From assembly GCA_948467695.1 (NCBI GenBank), contig CAOKFJ010000044.1, positions 1 through 10,241 of the forward strand: a stretch of DNA of 10,241 bases, in the 5' to 3' direction. Made by a program: the position numbers and the translations under genes. Positions within the stretch are counted from its first letter, which is position 1. The number at the start of each line of letters is the position of its first letter. This DNA is from an uncultured Allobaculum sp. Lineage in GTDB: Bacteria; Bacillota_I; Bacilli_A; Erysipelotrichales; Erysipelotrichaceae. Shown here one piece after another: positions 1-5,254 of the stretch. The notes under the pieces were generated by a model that saw nothing but the letters and a program-made list of their open reading frames with translations, had not been told where the DNA came from and ran no database searches.

Positions 1-420
1 GCATCGCTCTCCATCGCCCCCGTCTTCCGACAAAGCGGCGTTCTTTTCTGCAGAAGACGCACCGGAGGCATCACGCCTGTTCAGCGCTTCAATGATGCGT
101 TTTGCCAGTTCATCCTTGTGCGACGCGCCGACAAGCAGATCGACGCCGAGCGCGTTTCGTTCTTCTTCGCTGCTCACCTGCACAAAACAGCCGGCAGCCG
201 CGCAGAACGCGTTGGGATTTTCACGTTTCATGCGGTTGATTTTGCGGCGCGATTTTGCGGCGGCAGTGTTGGTGACCGTGCAGGTGTTGATGATCAGCAC
301 ATCTGTCGGCTCGCCTGCTTTGGCCTGCACAAAGCCCGCTTTTTCGAGCTGTTCGGCATAGTAGGCCGACTCGTATTCGTTGACCTTGCAGCCGAGAGTT
401 TCAATTTCAAACGTTCTCAT
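1..420 (-). CDS. mtaB: tRNA t(6)A37 methylthiotransferase MtaB, N-terminal part (runs off left edge)
   Basis: The first 140 residues of a radical-SAM methylthiotransferase; the frame is open to base 1. The family adds a methylthio group to N6-threonylcarbamoyladenosine at position 37 of tRNAs reading ANN codons. Visible is the N-terminal UPF0004 domain with its three cluster-binding cysteines: C11 in TLGCKVNEYES, C47 in NTCTVTN followed by AAAKSRRKI, and C78 in AAAGCFVQ. The wording around C11 and C47 (LGCKVN, NTCTVTN.A..KSR) matches MtaB/YqeV better than MiaB or RimO. The radical-SAM CxxxCxxC and TRAM domains would lie beyond the window. The ATG at 420-418 overlaps the rsmE stop (ATGA), so it is the last visible gene of the leftward cluster. 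Residues about 115-140 are a variable, Ala/Ser/Asp-rich linker. Family assignment is secure; the MtaB subtype is very likely. Confidence 0.93.
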   Translation of the reverse strand, partial: MRTFEIETLGCKVNEYESAYYAEQLEKAGFVQAKAGEPTDVLIINTCTVTNTAAAKSRRKINRMKRENPNAFCAAAGCFVQVSSEEERNALGVDLLVGASHKDELAKRIIEALNRRDASGASSAEKNAALSEDGGDGERC

Positions 421-1199
421 GCACAAACCTCTTCTTCTATTTCAGCCACTTCAAAAGAACCTTCTTCCATGGAGCGGCGATTTGTCTGGTTGATCTGGTA
501 CTGATACTGTGCCACGCTCAGCACGAAGCACGCGGCGGTTTCCGCGCGAAGGATATTCGCGCCAAGCGAACAGCGGACAAACCCGTCATCGGCAAGACGC
601 TCTGCTTCTTCAGGGGCAAATCCGCCCTCGGGTCCGATCACAAAGGTAGCGGAGTTCCAGTCCCCCGAGAGCTCGCCATACAGACCCCTGGACGTATCTT
701 CTTTTTCGTAAGCCATCACGCTGATGTCGCTTTTATAGTCTTTGAGTTTCGAAATGGTGCAGACAGGCGCGAGTTCAACCAGATCGGTGCGGTTGGACTG
801 GCGGCATGCCTGTTCGAGAATCGAAGCCCAGCGCGCGCGTTTTTTTTCTTCTTTTTTCGGCTCGATCTGCACAATCGTCCGCGCGCTTGTAAACGGCACG
901 ATGCGCGTCGCTCCGATTTCCGCCGCTTTCTGCAGCATCCATTCGAATTTGTCAGCTTTAATAAGCGCGAAACAAAGCGTCAGTTCGGGCTGTTCTTTGG
1001 AGGTGTCTTCGATTTCTTCCAGAATTTCCAGAAACGGTTTCTGGATGGTTCTTGCCATGAATACGCCATTGTCGGCGACAACGCGGATACGCTCTTTTTC
1101 GGTAGTGCGCAGCACATCGAAGATATGATGCGCGAGAACGTCATCGAGCTCGATGACTTCGCCAGTCAGCGCCGCGCCGGTATAGAACACCTGCTTCAT
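417..1199 (-). CDS. rsmE: 16S rRNA (uracil-1498-N3)-methyltransferase RsmE
   Basis: A 260-residue SPOUT-class methyltransferase that uses S-adenosylmethionine to methylate N3 of U1498 in helix 44 of 16S rRNA. Residues 1-65 form the PUA-like RNA-binding domain. Residues about 73-235 are the knotted SPOUT domain, with the diagnostic GPEGGF at 189-194 and SLGANILRAETAA at 211-223, plus the family QSNR motif at 134-137. The last motif usually reads LGxRILRxETA; here Asn replaces the first Arg, a possible lineage variant. The last 25 or so residues are an acidic tail (EEG...EIEEEVCA) beyond the usual end. The start overlaps the rluB stop by four bases (ATGA) and the gene overlaps mtaB by four bases, so translation is probably coupled. 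Assignment is very secure. Confidence 0.95.
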   Translation of the reverse strand: MKQVFYTGAALTGEVIELDDVLAHHIFDVLRTTEKERIRVVADNGVFMARTIQKPFLEILEEIEDTSKEQPELTLCFALIKADKFEWMLQKAAEIGATRIVPFTSARTIVQIEPKKEEKKRARWASILEQACRQSNRTDLVELAPVCTISKLKDYKSDISVMAYEKEDTSRGLYGELSGDWNSATFVIGPEGGFAPEEAERLADDGFVRCSLGANILRAETAACFVLSVAQYQYQINQTNRRSMEEGSFEVAEIEEEVCA

Positions 1200-1921
1200 T
1201 CAGGTTCGTTCTCCGTCATGGCGACAAGCTTGCGCACGTCAAAGGGTTTGAGACGGCGGCATTCGCCGGGTTTCATGCCCATAACATTGACAAAGCCAAA
1301 GCGCGAGCGGTGCAGCTTGCGCACCTCGTAGCCGAGGGCTTCCATCATTTTTTTGACCTGGTGGTTTTTGCCCTCGTAGATGGTCAGATCGAGCTGCATG
1401 CGGTCGCGCGGCACGTCTTTGTTCTTGATGAACACTTTTGCAGGAGCGAATTTTTCACCATCGTATGTAAATCCGCGGCGAAGTTTCTTCACGTCTTCTT
1501 CCGTCAGCATGCCCTGCAGATTGACTTCGTATGTTTTAGGCAGATGATAGCGCGGATGCATCATCTTGTTGGCGAACGCGCCATCGTTTGTCAGCAGCAG
1601 CACGCCGCTGGTGTCGTAGTCAAGACGACCCACAGGAAATACGCGCACATTTGCGGGCACATAATCCATAACCGTCTGGCGGTCCTTGTCGTCCTTGACG
1701 GTTGTTACGCAGCCTTTGGGTTTGTTGAGCACGTAGTAGACTTTCTCGTCGCGCGAGATGGTCTTGCCATTGACGGTAATGCTGTCGGAAAAGTCGGCTT
1801 TGGTTCCGAGTGTCGAAACCACTTTTCCGTTTACTTTCACTTTTCCCGCCAGAATCAGCTCTTCGGCTTTTCGTCTCGAGCAGATACCTGACTGGGCAAT
1901 CAATTTCTGAAGTCGTTCCAT
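1196..1921 (-). CDS. rluB: 23S rRNA pseudouridine synthase, RluB/RsuA family
   Basis: A 241-residue RsuA-family pseudouridine synthase. Residues 1-60 are an S4 RNA-binding domain (MERLQKLIAQSGICSRRKAE...). The catalytic domain carries GRLDYDTSGVLLLTNDG at 98-114, where D101 of GRLD is the family catalytic aspartate, and the second signature EGKNHQVKKMMEALGYEV at 183-200. Asn-His-Gln in place of the Arg-Gln-Ile-Arg form is seen in some Bacillota. Members of this subgroup next to scpB are normally RluB, which makes pseudouridine 2605 (E. coli numbering) in 23S rRNA; sequence alone cannot fully separate RluB from the 16S enzyme RsuA. The ATG overlaps the scpB stop by one base (TAATG), and its stop overlaps rsmE by four, so it sits inside a coupled string of genes. 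Confidence 0.93.
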   Translation of the reverse strand: MERLQKLIAQSGICSRRKAEELILAGKVKVNGKVVSTLGTKADFSDSITVNGKTISRDEKVYYVLNKPKGCVTTVKDDKDRQTVMDYVPANVRVFPVGRLDYDTSGVLLLTNDGAFANKMMHPRYHLPKTYEVNLQGMLTEEDVKKLRRGFTYDGEKFAPAKVFIKNKDVPRDRMQLDLTIYEGKNHQVKKMMEALGYEVRKLHRSRFGFVNVMGMKPGECRRLKPFDVRKLVAMTENEPE

Positions 1922-2490
1922 TATGATTCCTCCACTTCATCAAAGAGAGAGCTTTGCATCTCCCCTAGTTCAACCTCGGGCAGATCCCCGAGGGATTCAA
2001 TTCCAAATGTATCGTAAAACGCCGGCGTGACCTGGTATAAAAGCGGCCGGCCGATGGCGTCGAGATGTCCGCACGTTTCCACAAGTCCTCGTGCCTGCAG
2101 CTTCTTGAGCATCATATCGCTCGAAACGCCGCGGATCTCATCGATTTGCACTCGGGTGATCGGCTGACGGTACGCGACAAGCGACAGCACCTCCATCGCC
2201 GGTGCGGAAAGCGCGCTGCTGCGTATCTTGGAATACAGCTTCTGCGCGAACGGATAAATCGGTTCTTTGGCGACATATTTCCAGCAGCCGCCGTATCGCA
2301 CAAGTTCGATGCCGCGATCTTCCGACAGGCAGTCGTGCTTCATTTCTTCAAGGGTGCTGACAAGGGTCGATCGCTCGCACCAGTCGAGCACGGACTGCAG
2401 CTGAAGAAGCGTCAGTCCCTCTTCACCGCTGGTGAAGATCAGCCCTTCAAGCAGGGATTTCAGTGATTCACTGGAAGCTGATGAATCCAT
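1921..2490 (-). CDS. scpB: segregation and condensation protein ScpB
   Basis: A 189-residue winged-helix protein that dimerises and binds ScpA to regulate the Smc condensin in chromosome compaction and segregation. Visible are an N-terminal winged helix with SLLEGLIFTSGEEGLTL (12-28), the central family signature LSAPAMEVLSLVAYRQPITR (94-113) followed by DEIRGVSSD (117-125), and GRPLLYQVTPAFYDTFGI (147-164). A short acidic tail follows. The ATG at 2490 is preceded by AAAGGA seven bases upstream. Its first 31 bases overlap the 3' end of scpA in another frame, a longer overlap than the 1-4 base junctions elsewhere in the cluster. No better later start is visible, because the conserved helix begins at residue 12. 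Length is normal for the family. Confidence 0.95.
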   Translation of the reverse strand: MDSSASSESLKSLLEGLIFTSGEEGLTLLQLQSVLDWCERSTLVSTLEEMKHDCLSEDRGIELVRYGGCWKYVAKEPIYPFAQKLYSKIRSSALSAPAMEVLSLVAYRQPITRVQIDEIRGVSSDMMLKKLQARGLVETCGHLDAIGRPLLYQVTPAFYDTFGIESLGDLPEVELGEMQSSLFDEVEES

Positions 2491-3212
2491 ATATCGTCCT
2501 TTCCATTTTCCTGATCAAGATATACGCCGGCAGCGCCCTCGTGAACGAGTTCGAGCACCGCCAGAAAGGTCACCACCGCTTCGTGCAGAGTATGAATGTC
2601 TTCAAGCAGACGCTCGAAGCGTACAGGTGTTTCGCTAAAGCATTCCATATTGAGAATCTGCGCCATTCGCGTCTCGATGCTCAGTTCCTTGACCTCTACC
2701 TTTGTCTGATAAGGCTGTATGAGCTGATAGCGTCTGAGCACGCGCACAAACGCCTTGGAGAGCGCGTCAGGCGATATGGAAAGCTTCTCGTCATAGGAGG
2801 GCGTGTTCTGCCACTCTTCAATGCGGCTTGAGGGCTCGCGCCCGAGTTTCATCGCTCTATCCCTGGCGAGCTTTGCGATGGCTTCGGACTGCGCTTTGCA
2901 TTTTTCATATTCGCGAAGCCTTCTGGCCAGTTTCTGCGCCGGATCTTCGACGTAGCCTTCTTCATCCGGCTCGATGACTTCAGGTCTTGGCAGAAGCTTT
3001 TTTGATTTGTATTCGAGAAGCGTCGCAAATTCGACAAGATACTCGCTGCTAACATCAAGCGCAAGCGAAAGTGCCTGATGAATGTAGTCGCAGTACTGCG
3101 CCGCGAGAATATCCAGATTGAGCTCGAACAAATCGAGTTTGGAGGAGCGCACAAGATGAAGCATCAGATCAAGCGGACCTTCAAACTGATCAAGACAGAC
3201 TTTAAATTCCAT
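2460..3212 (-). CDS. scpA: segregation and condensation protein ScpA (kleisin)
   Basis: A 250-residue kleisin that bridges the two Smc heads and recruits ScpB. The N-terminal helical domain contains FEGPLDLMLHLVRSSKLDLF (10-29) and SSEYLVEFATLLEYKSKKLLP (about 55-75), both hallmarks of the family. A charged, partly helical middle (residues 90-130) links to a C-terminal winged helix with VVTFLAVLELVHEG (213-226). The ATG at 3212 has a strong Shine-Dalgarno, GGGAGGAG, seven bases upstream. It is the first gene of the leftward cluster, facing a divergent plus-strand gene. The smc gene itself is not in the window. Length and motifs are ordinary, and assignment is very secure. Confidence 0.96.
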   Translation of the reverse strand: MEFKVCLDQFEGPLDLMLHLVRSSKLDLFELNLDILAAQYCDYIHQALSLALDVSSEYLVEFATLLEYKSKKLLPRPEVIEPDEEGYVEDPAQKLARRLREYEKCKAQSEAIAKLARDRAMKLGREPSSRIEEWQNTPSYDEKLSISPDALSKAFVRVLRRYQLIQPYQTKVEVKELSIETRMAQILNMECFSETPVRFERLLEDIHTLHEAVVTFLAVLELVHEGAAGVYLDQENGKDDIWIHQLPVNH

Positions 3213-3336
3213 TCGTTTCTCCTCCCTTCAGTATACCATTGCCCGCATATCGCCTGATTCGGGCGGCTTCAGGCATGAAGACACCCCGACAGGCGCGCTG
3301 CGTATTCGTGTATATGCTTCGGATTTCCCGTTTGTT

Positions 3337-3368
3337 TTGCATGATTCGTTTGTATTGATTAAAATCAA
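3337..3368 (+). promoter_or_regulatory. candidate rightward promoter with overlapping palindrome
   Basis: TTGCAT (3337-3342), a 17-base spacer and TAAAAT (3360-3365) could drive the amidase-like gene that starts at 3486. The -10 box lies inside a perfect two-fold symmetric element, TTGATT-AA-AATCAA (3355-3368), which looks like a repressor site. The -35 match is only three of six bases, so this is tentative. Confidence 0.28.
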
Positions 3369-3433
3369 CGCAAGGCGCACAGCACAATCCGAATGATTTC
3401 GCGGATTTTTTCGCGGATGCATACAAATTACAC

Positions 3434-3462
3434 ATTATAAACGATCTTGCCGATTGTGTCTG
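3434..3462 (-). promoter_or_regulatory. candidate sigma-A promoter for scpA cluster
   Basis: On the minus strand, CAGACA (3462-3457), a 17-base spacer and a perfect TATAAT (3439-3434) form a plausible vegetative promoter. Transcription would start near 3427, leaving a leader of about 215 bases before the scpA start. The -35 box matches consensus at four of six positions. The TATAAT covers the start of the only leftward open frame here (3435-3202), which supports treating that frame as noncoding. Confidence 0.4.
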
Positions 3463-3485
3463 TTCCGTGCCGGAAAGGAGTGTCT

Positions 3486-4211
3486 ATGAAACGCGCCATT
3501 TTATTCCTTGCAGCCGCGCTGTTTATTCTGCTGGTCATCGACCCCAACCTCAGTGCAAGTCTCTCGCCTGAACAGGAGAAGATACCTGTCTATGACGATA
3601 ACGCTCCTTTGCGAACCAATGACGAGGTCGAACTGCGACGCAGTTCGTCAAACGCGCTGATTTACATCGACCCTGCGCGCGGAGGACGGGACAGCGGCTA
3701 TGTCGCTCCTTCGGGCACAAGCGAAAAAGACCTTCTGATGCAGATGGCCCTGACCATCGGCACCGCCCTCGAAAACGCCGGATATCGCGTTGAATACTCG
3801 CGCTGGTACGATGATGTGCCGGCGTGCACAGATACCGAAAACTGCGAAGCGGTACGCATTCAGAAAGCGCGTGAGGCCGGCGCCGACTACGTTCTGTCGC
3901 TGCAGATGAATCAGGACAATTCTCTTCATCAGGGCTATTCTCTGTTTGTGCGTCCCGACAACGACCTGCTCATCGGCCTGTCGCGCGATATCGCGGACGA
4001 AATCCAGAACGCCAACTATTCCCGTTTCGAAGGACTCGACACCGACCATTTCGACGCGTTCCCCGTTTTGCAGGATCCAAATCTCAACGCGATTCTGCTT
4101 CAGATCGGCTATGTCACCAATCCGCAGGACTATTCGCGCATGTCGGATTCGAAATTCCAGACGCGCATTGCCAACGCGGTTACCCGCGCTTTTCTCAACA
4201 CCGTCAACTGA
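3486..4211 (+). CDS. Amidase_3-fold envelope protein with degenerate active site (probable pseudo-amidase)
   Basis: A 241-residue protein with an N-terminal hydrophobic signal or anchor (residues 4-18) followed by an N-acetylmuramoyl-L-alanine amidase (Amidase_3) fold covering about 58-241. The fold is recognisable by IYIDPARGGRDSG (59-71), SEKD (79-82), the Val-Glu-Tyr-Ser-Arg strand, LSLQMNQD (137-144) and LLQIGYVTNPQDYSRM. In active enzymes these read DPGHGG, EKD, SxHxNA and VExGFxSN. Here the first zinc His is R65, the second zinc His is Q140 and the catalytic Glu is Q206; only the zinc ligand E80 remains. It is therefore unlikely to cleave peptidoglycan and may instead bind it or regulate another enzyme. 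ATG 3486 is chosen because GGAAAGGAG ends five bases upstream and the signal sequence follows directly; a TTG at 3447 has no comparable site. It stands alone between divergent scpA and a probable terminator. The fold is secure; the function is unknown. Confidence 0.85.
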   Translation: MKRAILFLAAALFILLVIDPNLSASLSPEQEKIPVYDDNAPLRTNDEVELRRSSSNALIYIDPARGGRDSGYVAPSGTSEKDLLMQMALTIGTALENAGYRVEYSRWYDDVPACTDTENCEAVRIQKAREAGADYVLSLQMNQDNSLHQGYSLFVRPDNDLLIGLSRDIADEIQNANYSRFEGLDTDHFDAFPVLQDPNLNAILLQIGYVTNPQDYSRMSDSKFQTRIANAVTRAFLNTVN

Positions 4212-4213
4212 AA

Positions 4214-4231
4214 CTGAAGGTTCATCTTCAG
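4214..4231 (+). repeat. hairpin directly after the amidase-like gene
   Basis: CTGAAG-GTTCAT-CTTCAG is a perfect six-base-pair hairpin starting two bases after the stop codon. No T-run follows, so it is more likely a transcript-end stabilising element than a terminator by itself. Confidence 0.35.
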
Positions 4232-4278
4232 CGCTCCGGTTTATGAACCCGAAGCTTAGAGGCAGGCATATTTGCATA

Positions 4279-4311
4279 CCCCTTCGAAGCATTCGGGTTT
4301 TGCATTTTTTT
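4279..4311 (+). terminator. probable rho-independent terminator of the amidase-like gene
   Basis: A small stem, CGAA-GCA-TTCG (4285-4295), is extended by CC/GG pairs across a TT bulge and followed by TTTTGCATTTTTTT (4298-4311). A larger alternative also exists: TCGAAGCA (4284-4291) with TGCTTCGA (4311-4318). The long T-run lies on the plus strand, fitting termination of the rightward transcript from 3486-4211. The stem is weak. Confidence 0.42.
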
Positions 4312-4356
4312 GCTTCGATTTAACCGCTTGAGCGTTTTAGCACTTTTCGCTTTAAA

Positions 4357-4382
4357 GATTCGAATTAAAATGAATTCGATTC
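4357..4382. repeat. operator-like imperfect inverted repeat
   Basis: GATTCGAATT - aaaatg - AATTCGATTC, nine of ten positions pairing, in the noncoding region ahead of the Nudix gene. The two-fold symmetry and AT-rich composition resemble a binding site for a dimeric helix-turn-helix regulator. TAAAAT (4366-4371), a possible -10 box, lies across its centre. No regulator gene is visible in the window, so the role is inference. Confidence 0.3.
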
Positions 4383-4393
4383 ATTTCTCTATG

Positions 4394-4421
4394 TTTCCAA
4401 AATCCACCTGCCTGATATGAA
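4394..4421 (+). promoter_or_regulatory. candidate promoter for the Nudix/ATP-grasp gene set
   Basis: TTTCCA (4394-4399), a 16-base spacer and TATGAA (4416-4421) preceded by TG (an extended -10, TGATATGAA). Each hexamer matches consensus at four of six positions. A start near 4428 would place the paired region 4431-4549 at the 5' end of the transcript. Tentative. Confidence 0.28.
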
Positions 4422-4549
4422 TATTGTGAAACAATTCAGGCCTGCCTGTTTCTGTCCGCCCTCTGGAAACTTTCTTGCGTTCTGCATAAGAATGCGCCCT
4501 TTTCAGGCGCAAGGCGGACAGAGCCGCTGATCACTTGAAAACAGATTGT
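4411..4549 (+). ncRNA. candidate structured leader RNA or small RNA
   Basis: TCTGTCCGCC (4451-4460) pairs perfectly with GGCGGACAGA (4513-4522). Inside it is a second hairpin, TGCGCC (4493-4498) with GGCGCA (4506-4511). The outer stem can be extended by CTGTTT (4446-4451) with AAACAG (4539-4544) and ACAAT (4431-4435) with ATTGT (4545-4549), leaving large side bulges. ACAAT can instead pair locally with ATTGT at 4423-4427 beneath CCTGA/TCAGG, giving two exclusive folds. The Nudix start lies about 94 bases downstream. It could be a cis-acting switch for the rightward genes or an independent RNA. No known riboswitch core was recognised, and there is no clear terminator between it and the gene. 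The shape, a long interrupted hairpin, loosely recalls 6S RNA, but I cannot support that name. Confidence 0.4.
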
Positions 4550-4642
4550 GCATGCTTCCTGATGGCGTATGTGACGCGAAAACGGCATGGACAGGACCGC
4601 AGTTCGGTTTTGACAGTCTGTTTTAAAGACGAAAGGAAAATC

Positions 4643-5137
4643 ATGAACAAAGACAACACCAGCATTCTGTACAAGGGACCCATTTTCTCCATTGTGCGCA
4701 CCGAACTTGAGCTGAACGGCAAGATGGTTGACCGTGATGTTCTCGTTCATTCCGGAGGCGCCGGCATTCTCGCGCTGCAGGATGGCAAAGTGCTCATGGT
4801 CCGACAGAAACGTGCCGGATCGGGACGCGAAATGATTGAAATTCCCGCCGGCATGATCGACAGCAATGAAGATCCCCGACAGACCGCACTTCGCGAACTC
4901 AATGAAGAAACCGGCTATGAAGCCGAGAAGATCGAACTGATCACCTCTTTTTACCCCACTCCGGGCTATGACAGCGAGCGACTTTTCATCTATCGCGCCA
5001 CAGGACTCGCACCCGCTAAAAAGCGTCTGGAAATGGACGCGGATGAAGAAATCGATCTGTTCTGGATGGATCTTGACGAAGCAAAAGCAAAAGTTTTCAA
5101 CGGATTGAAGACGCCAAAACAATCATCGCGCTTCTGA
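4643..5137 (+). CDS. Nudix hydrolase, ADP-ribose pyrophosphatase-like, with frameshifted C-terminus
   Basis: A 164-residue Nudix protein. The Nudix box spans residues 70-92 and fits G-x5-E-x7-REL-x-EE-x-GY exactly (G70, E76, R84, E85, E88, E89, G91), so Mg-dependent pyrophosphate cleavage should be possible. FYPTPGYDSE (103-112) downstream of the box is typical of the ADP-ribose pyrophosphatase (NudF/YqkG) group, which makes AMP and ribose 5-phosphate. AAAGGA ends five bases before ATG 4643. The ending is odd: after N153-G154 the frame reads LKTPKQSSRF and stops, while the neighbouring frame from 5104 reads IEDAKTIIALLMA and stops at 5145, which is the ending expected for this family. One base therefore appears to be missing near 5099-5104; restored, the protein would have about 167 residues. 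It is first of the rightward gene set. Confidence 0.85.
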   Translation: MNKDNTSILYKGPIFSIVRTELELNGKMVDRDVLVHSGGAGILALQDGKVLMVRQKRAGSGREMIEIPAGMIDSNEDPRQTALRELNEETGYEAEKIELITSFYPTPGYDSERLFIYRATGLAPAKKRLEMDADEEIDLFWMDLDEAKAKVFNGLKTPKQSSRF

Positions 5138-5152
5138 TGGCGTAAGCCTCTT

Positions 5153-5158
5153 TATAAA
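5153..5158 (+). promoter_or_regulatory. possible -10 box between Nudix and ATP-grasp genes
   Basis: TATAAA sits just after the expected end of the Nudix gene, but no convincing -35 box lies 16-18 bases upstream (GCTTCT at 5130-5135). It could be a weak internal promoter giving the last three genes separate expression. Confidence 0.15.
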
Positions 5159-5197
5159 ACGAAATGCGCCGCATCAATGAAGCGGATGAAAAGAACT

Positions 5198-5254
5198 GAA
5201 TGGATTTCCATTCCCAAAACAAAAAGAAGAAAACGAAAGAAAGGAGCAGCAATT
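5198..5254 (+). promoter_or_regulatory. translation-initiation region of the ATP-grasp gene (hairpin, A-rich leader, SD, TTG)
   Basis: GAATGG-ATTT-CCATTC (5198-5213) is a perfect six-base-pair hairpin that buries the in-frame ATG at 5200. It is followed by an A-rich stretch (5216-5240) and then AAGGAG (5241-5246), seven bases before the TTG at 5254. This layout strongly favours TTG as the true start, because the ATG has no good ribosome binding site. The unpaired A-rich tract may aid ribosome loading. Confidence 0.6.

Noticed and set aside
3230..3235. TATACT with upstream TG just before scpA as its promoter
   Set aside because: Transcription would start at or inside the ribosome binding site, leaving no room for translation initiation.
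3202..3435. Leftward open frame of 77 codons upstream of scpA
   Set aside because: No ribosome site, no recognisable protein, it overlaps the scpA start, and a perfect TATAAT lies over its first codon.
3648..4292. Leftward open frame of 214 codons opposite the amidase-like gene
   Set aside because: Complementary to a well-recognised fold and lacking motifs or a ribosome site; it starts inside a probable terminator.
4411..4570. Naming the paired region a 6S RNA or known riboswitch
   Set aside because: The long interrupted hairpin is suggestive, but no conserved primary-sequence signature could be recalled with confidence; it needs a covariance-model search.
4610..4615. Perfect TTGACA upstream of the Nudix gene
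   Set aside because: The matching -10 position (4633-4638) is AAGGAA, the ribosome site, and lies too near the start codon.
4436..5122. Leftward open frame of 228 codons opposite the Nudix gene
   Set aside because: It is antisense to a clear Nudix hydrolase, contains no family motif, and runs through the structured noncoding region; a shadow of the real coding frame.
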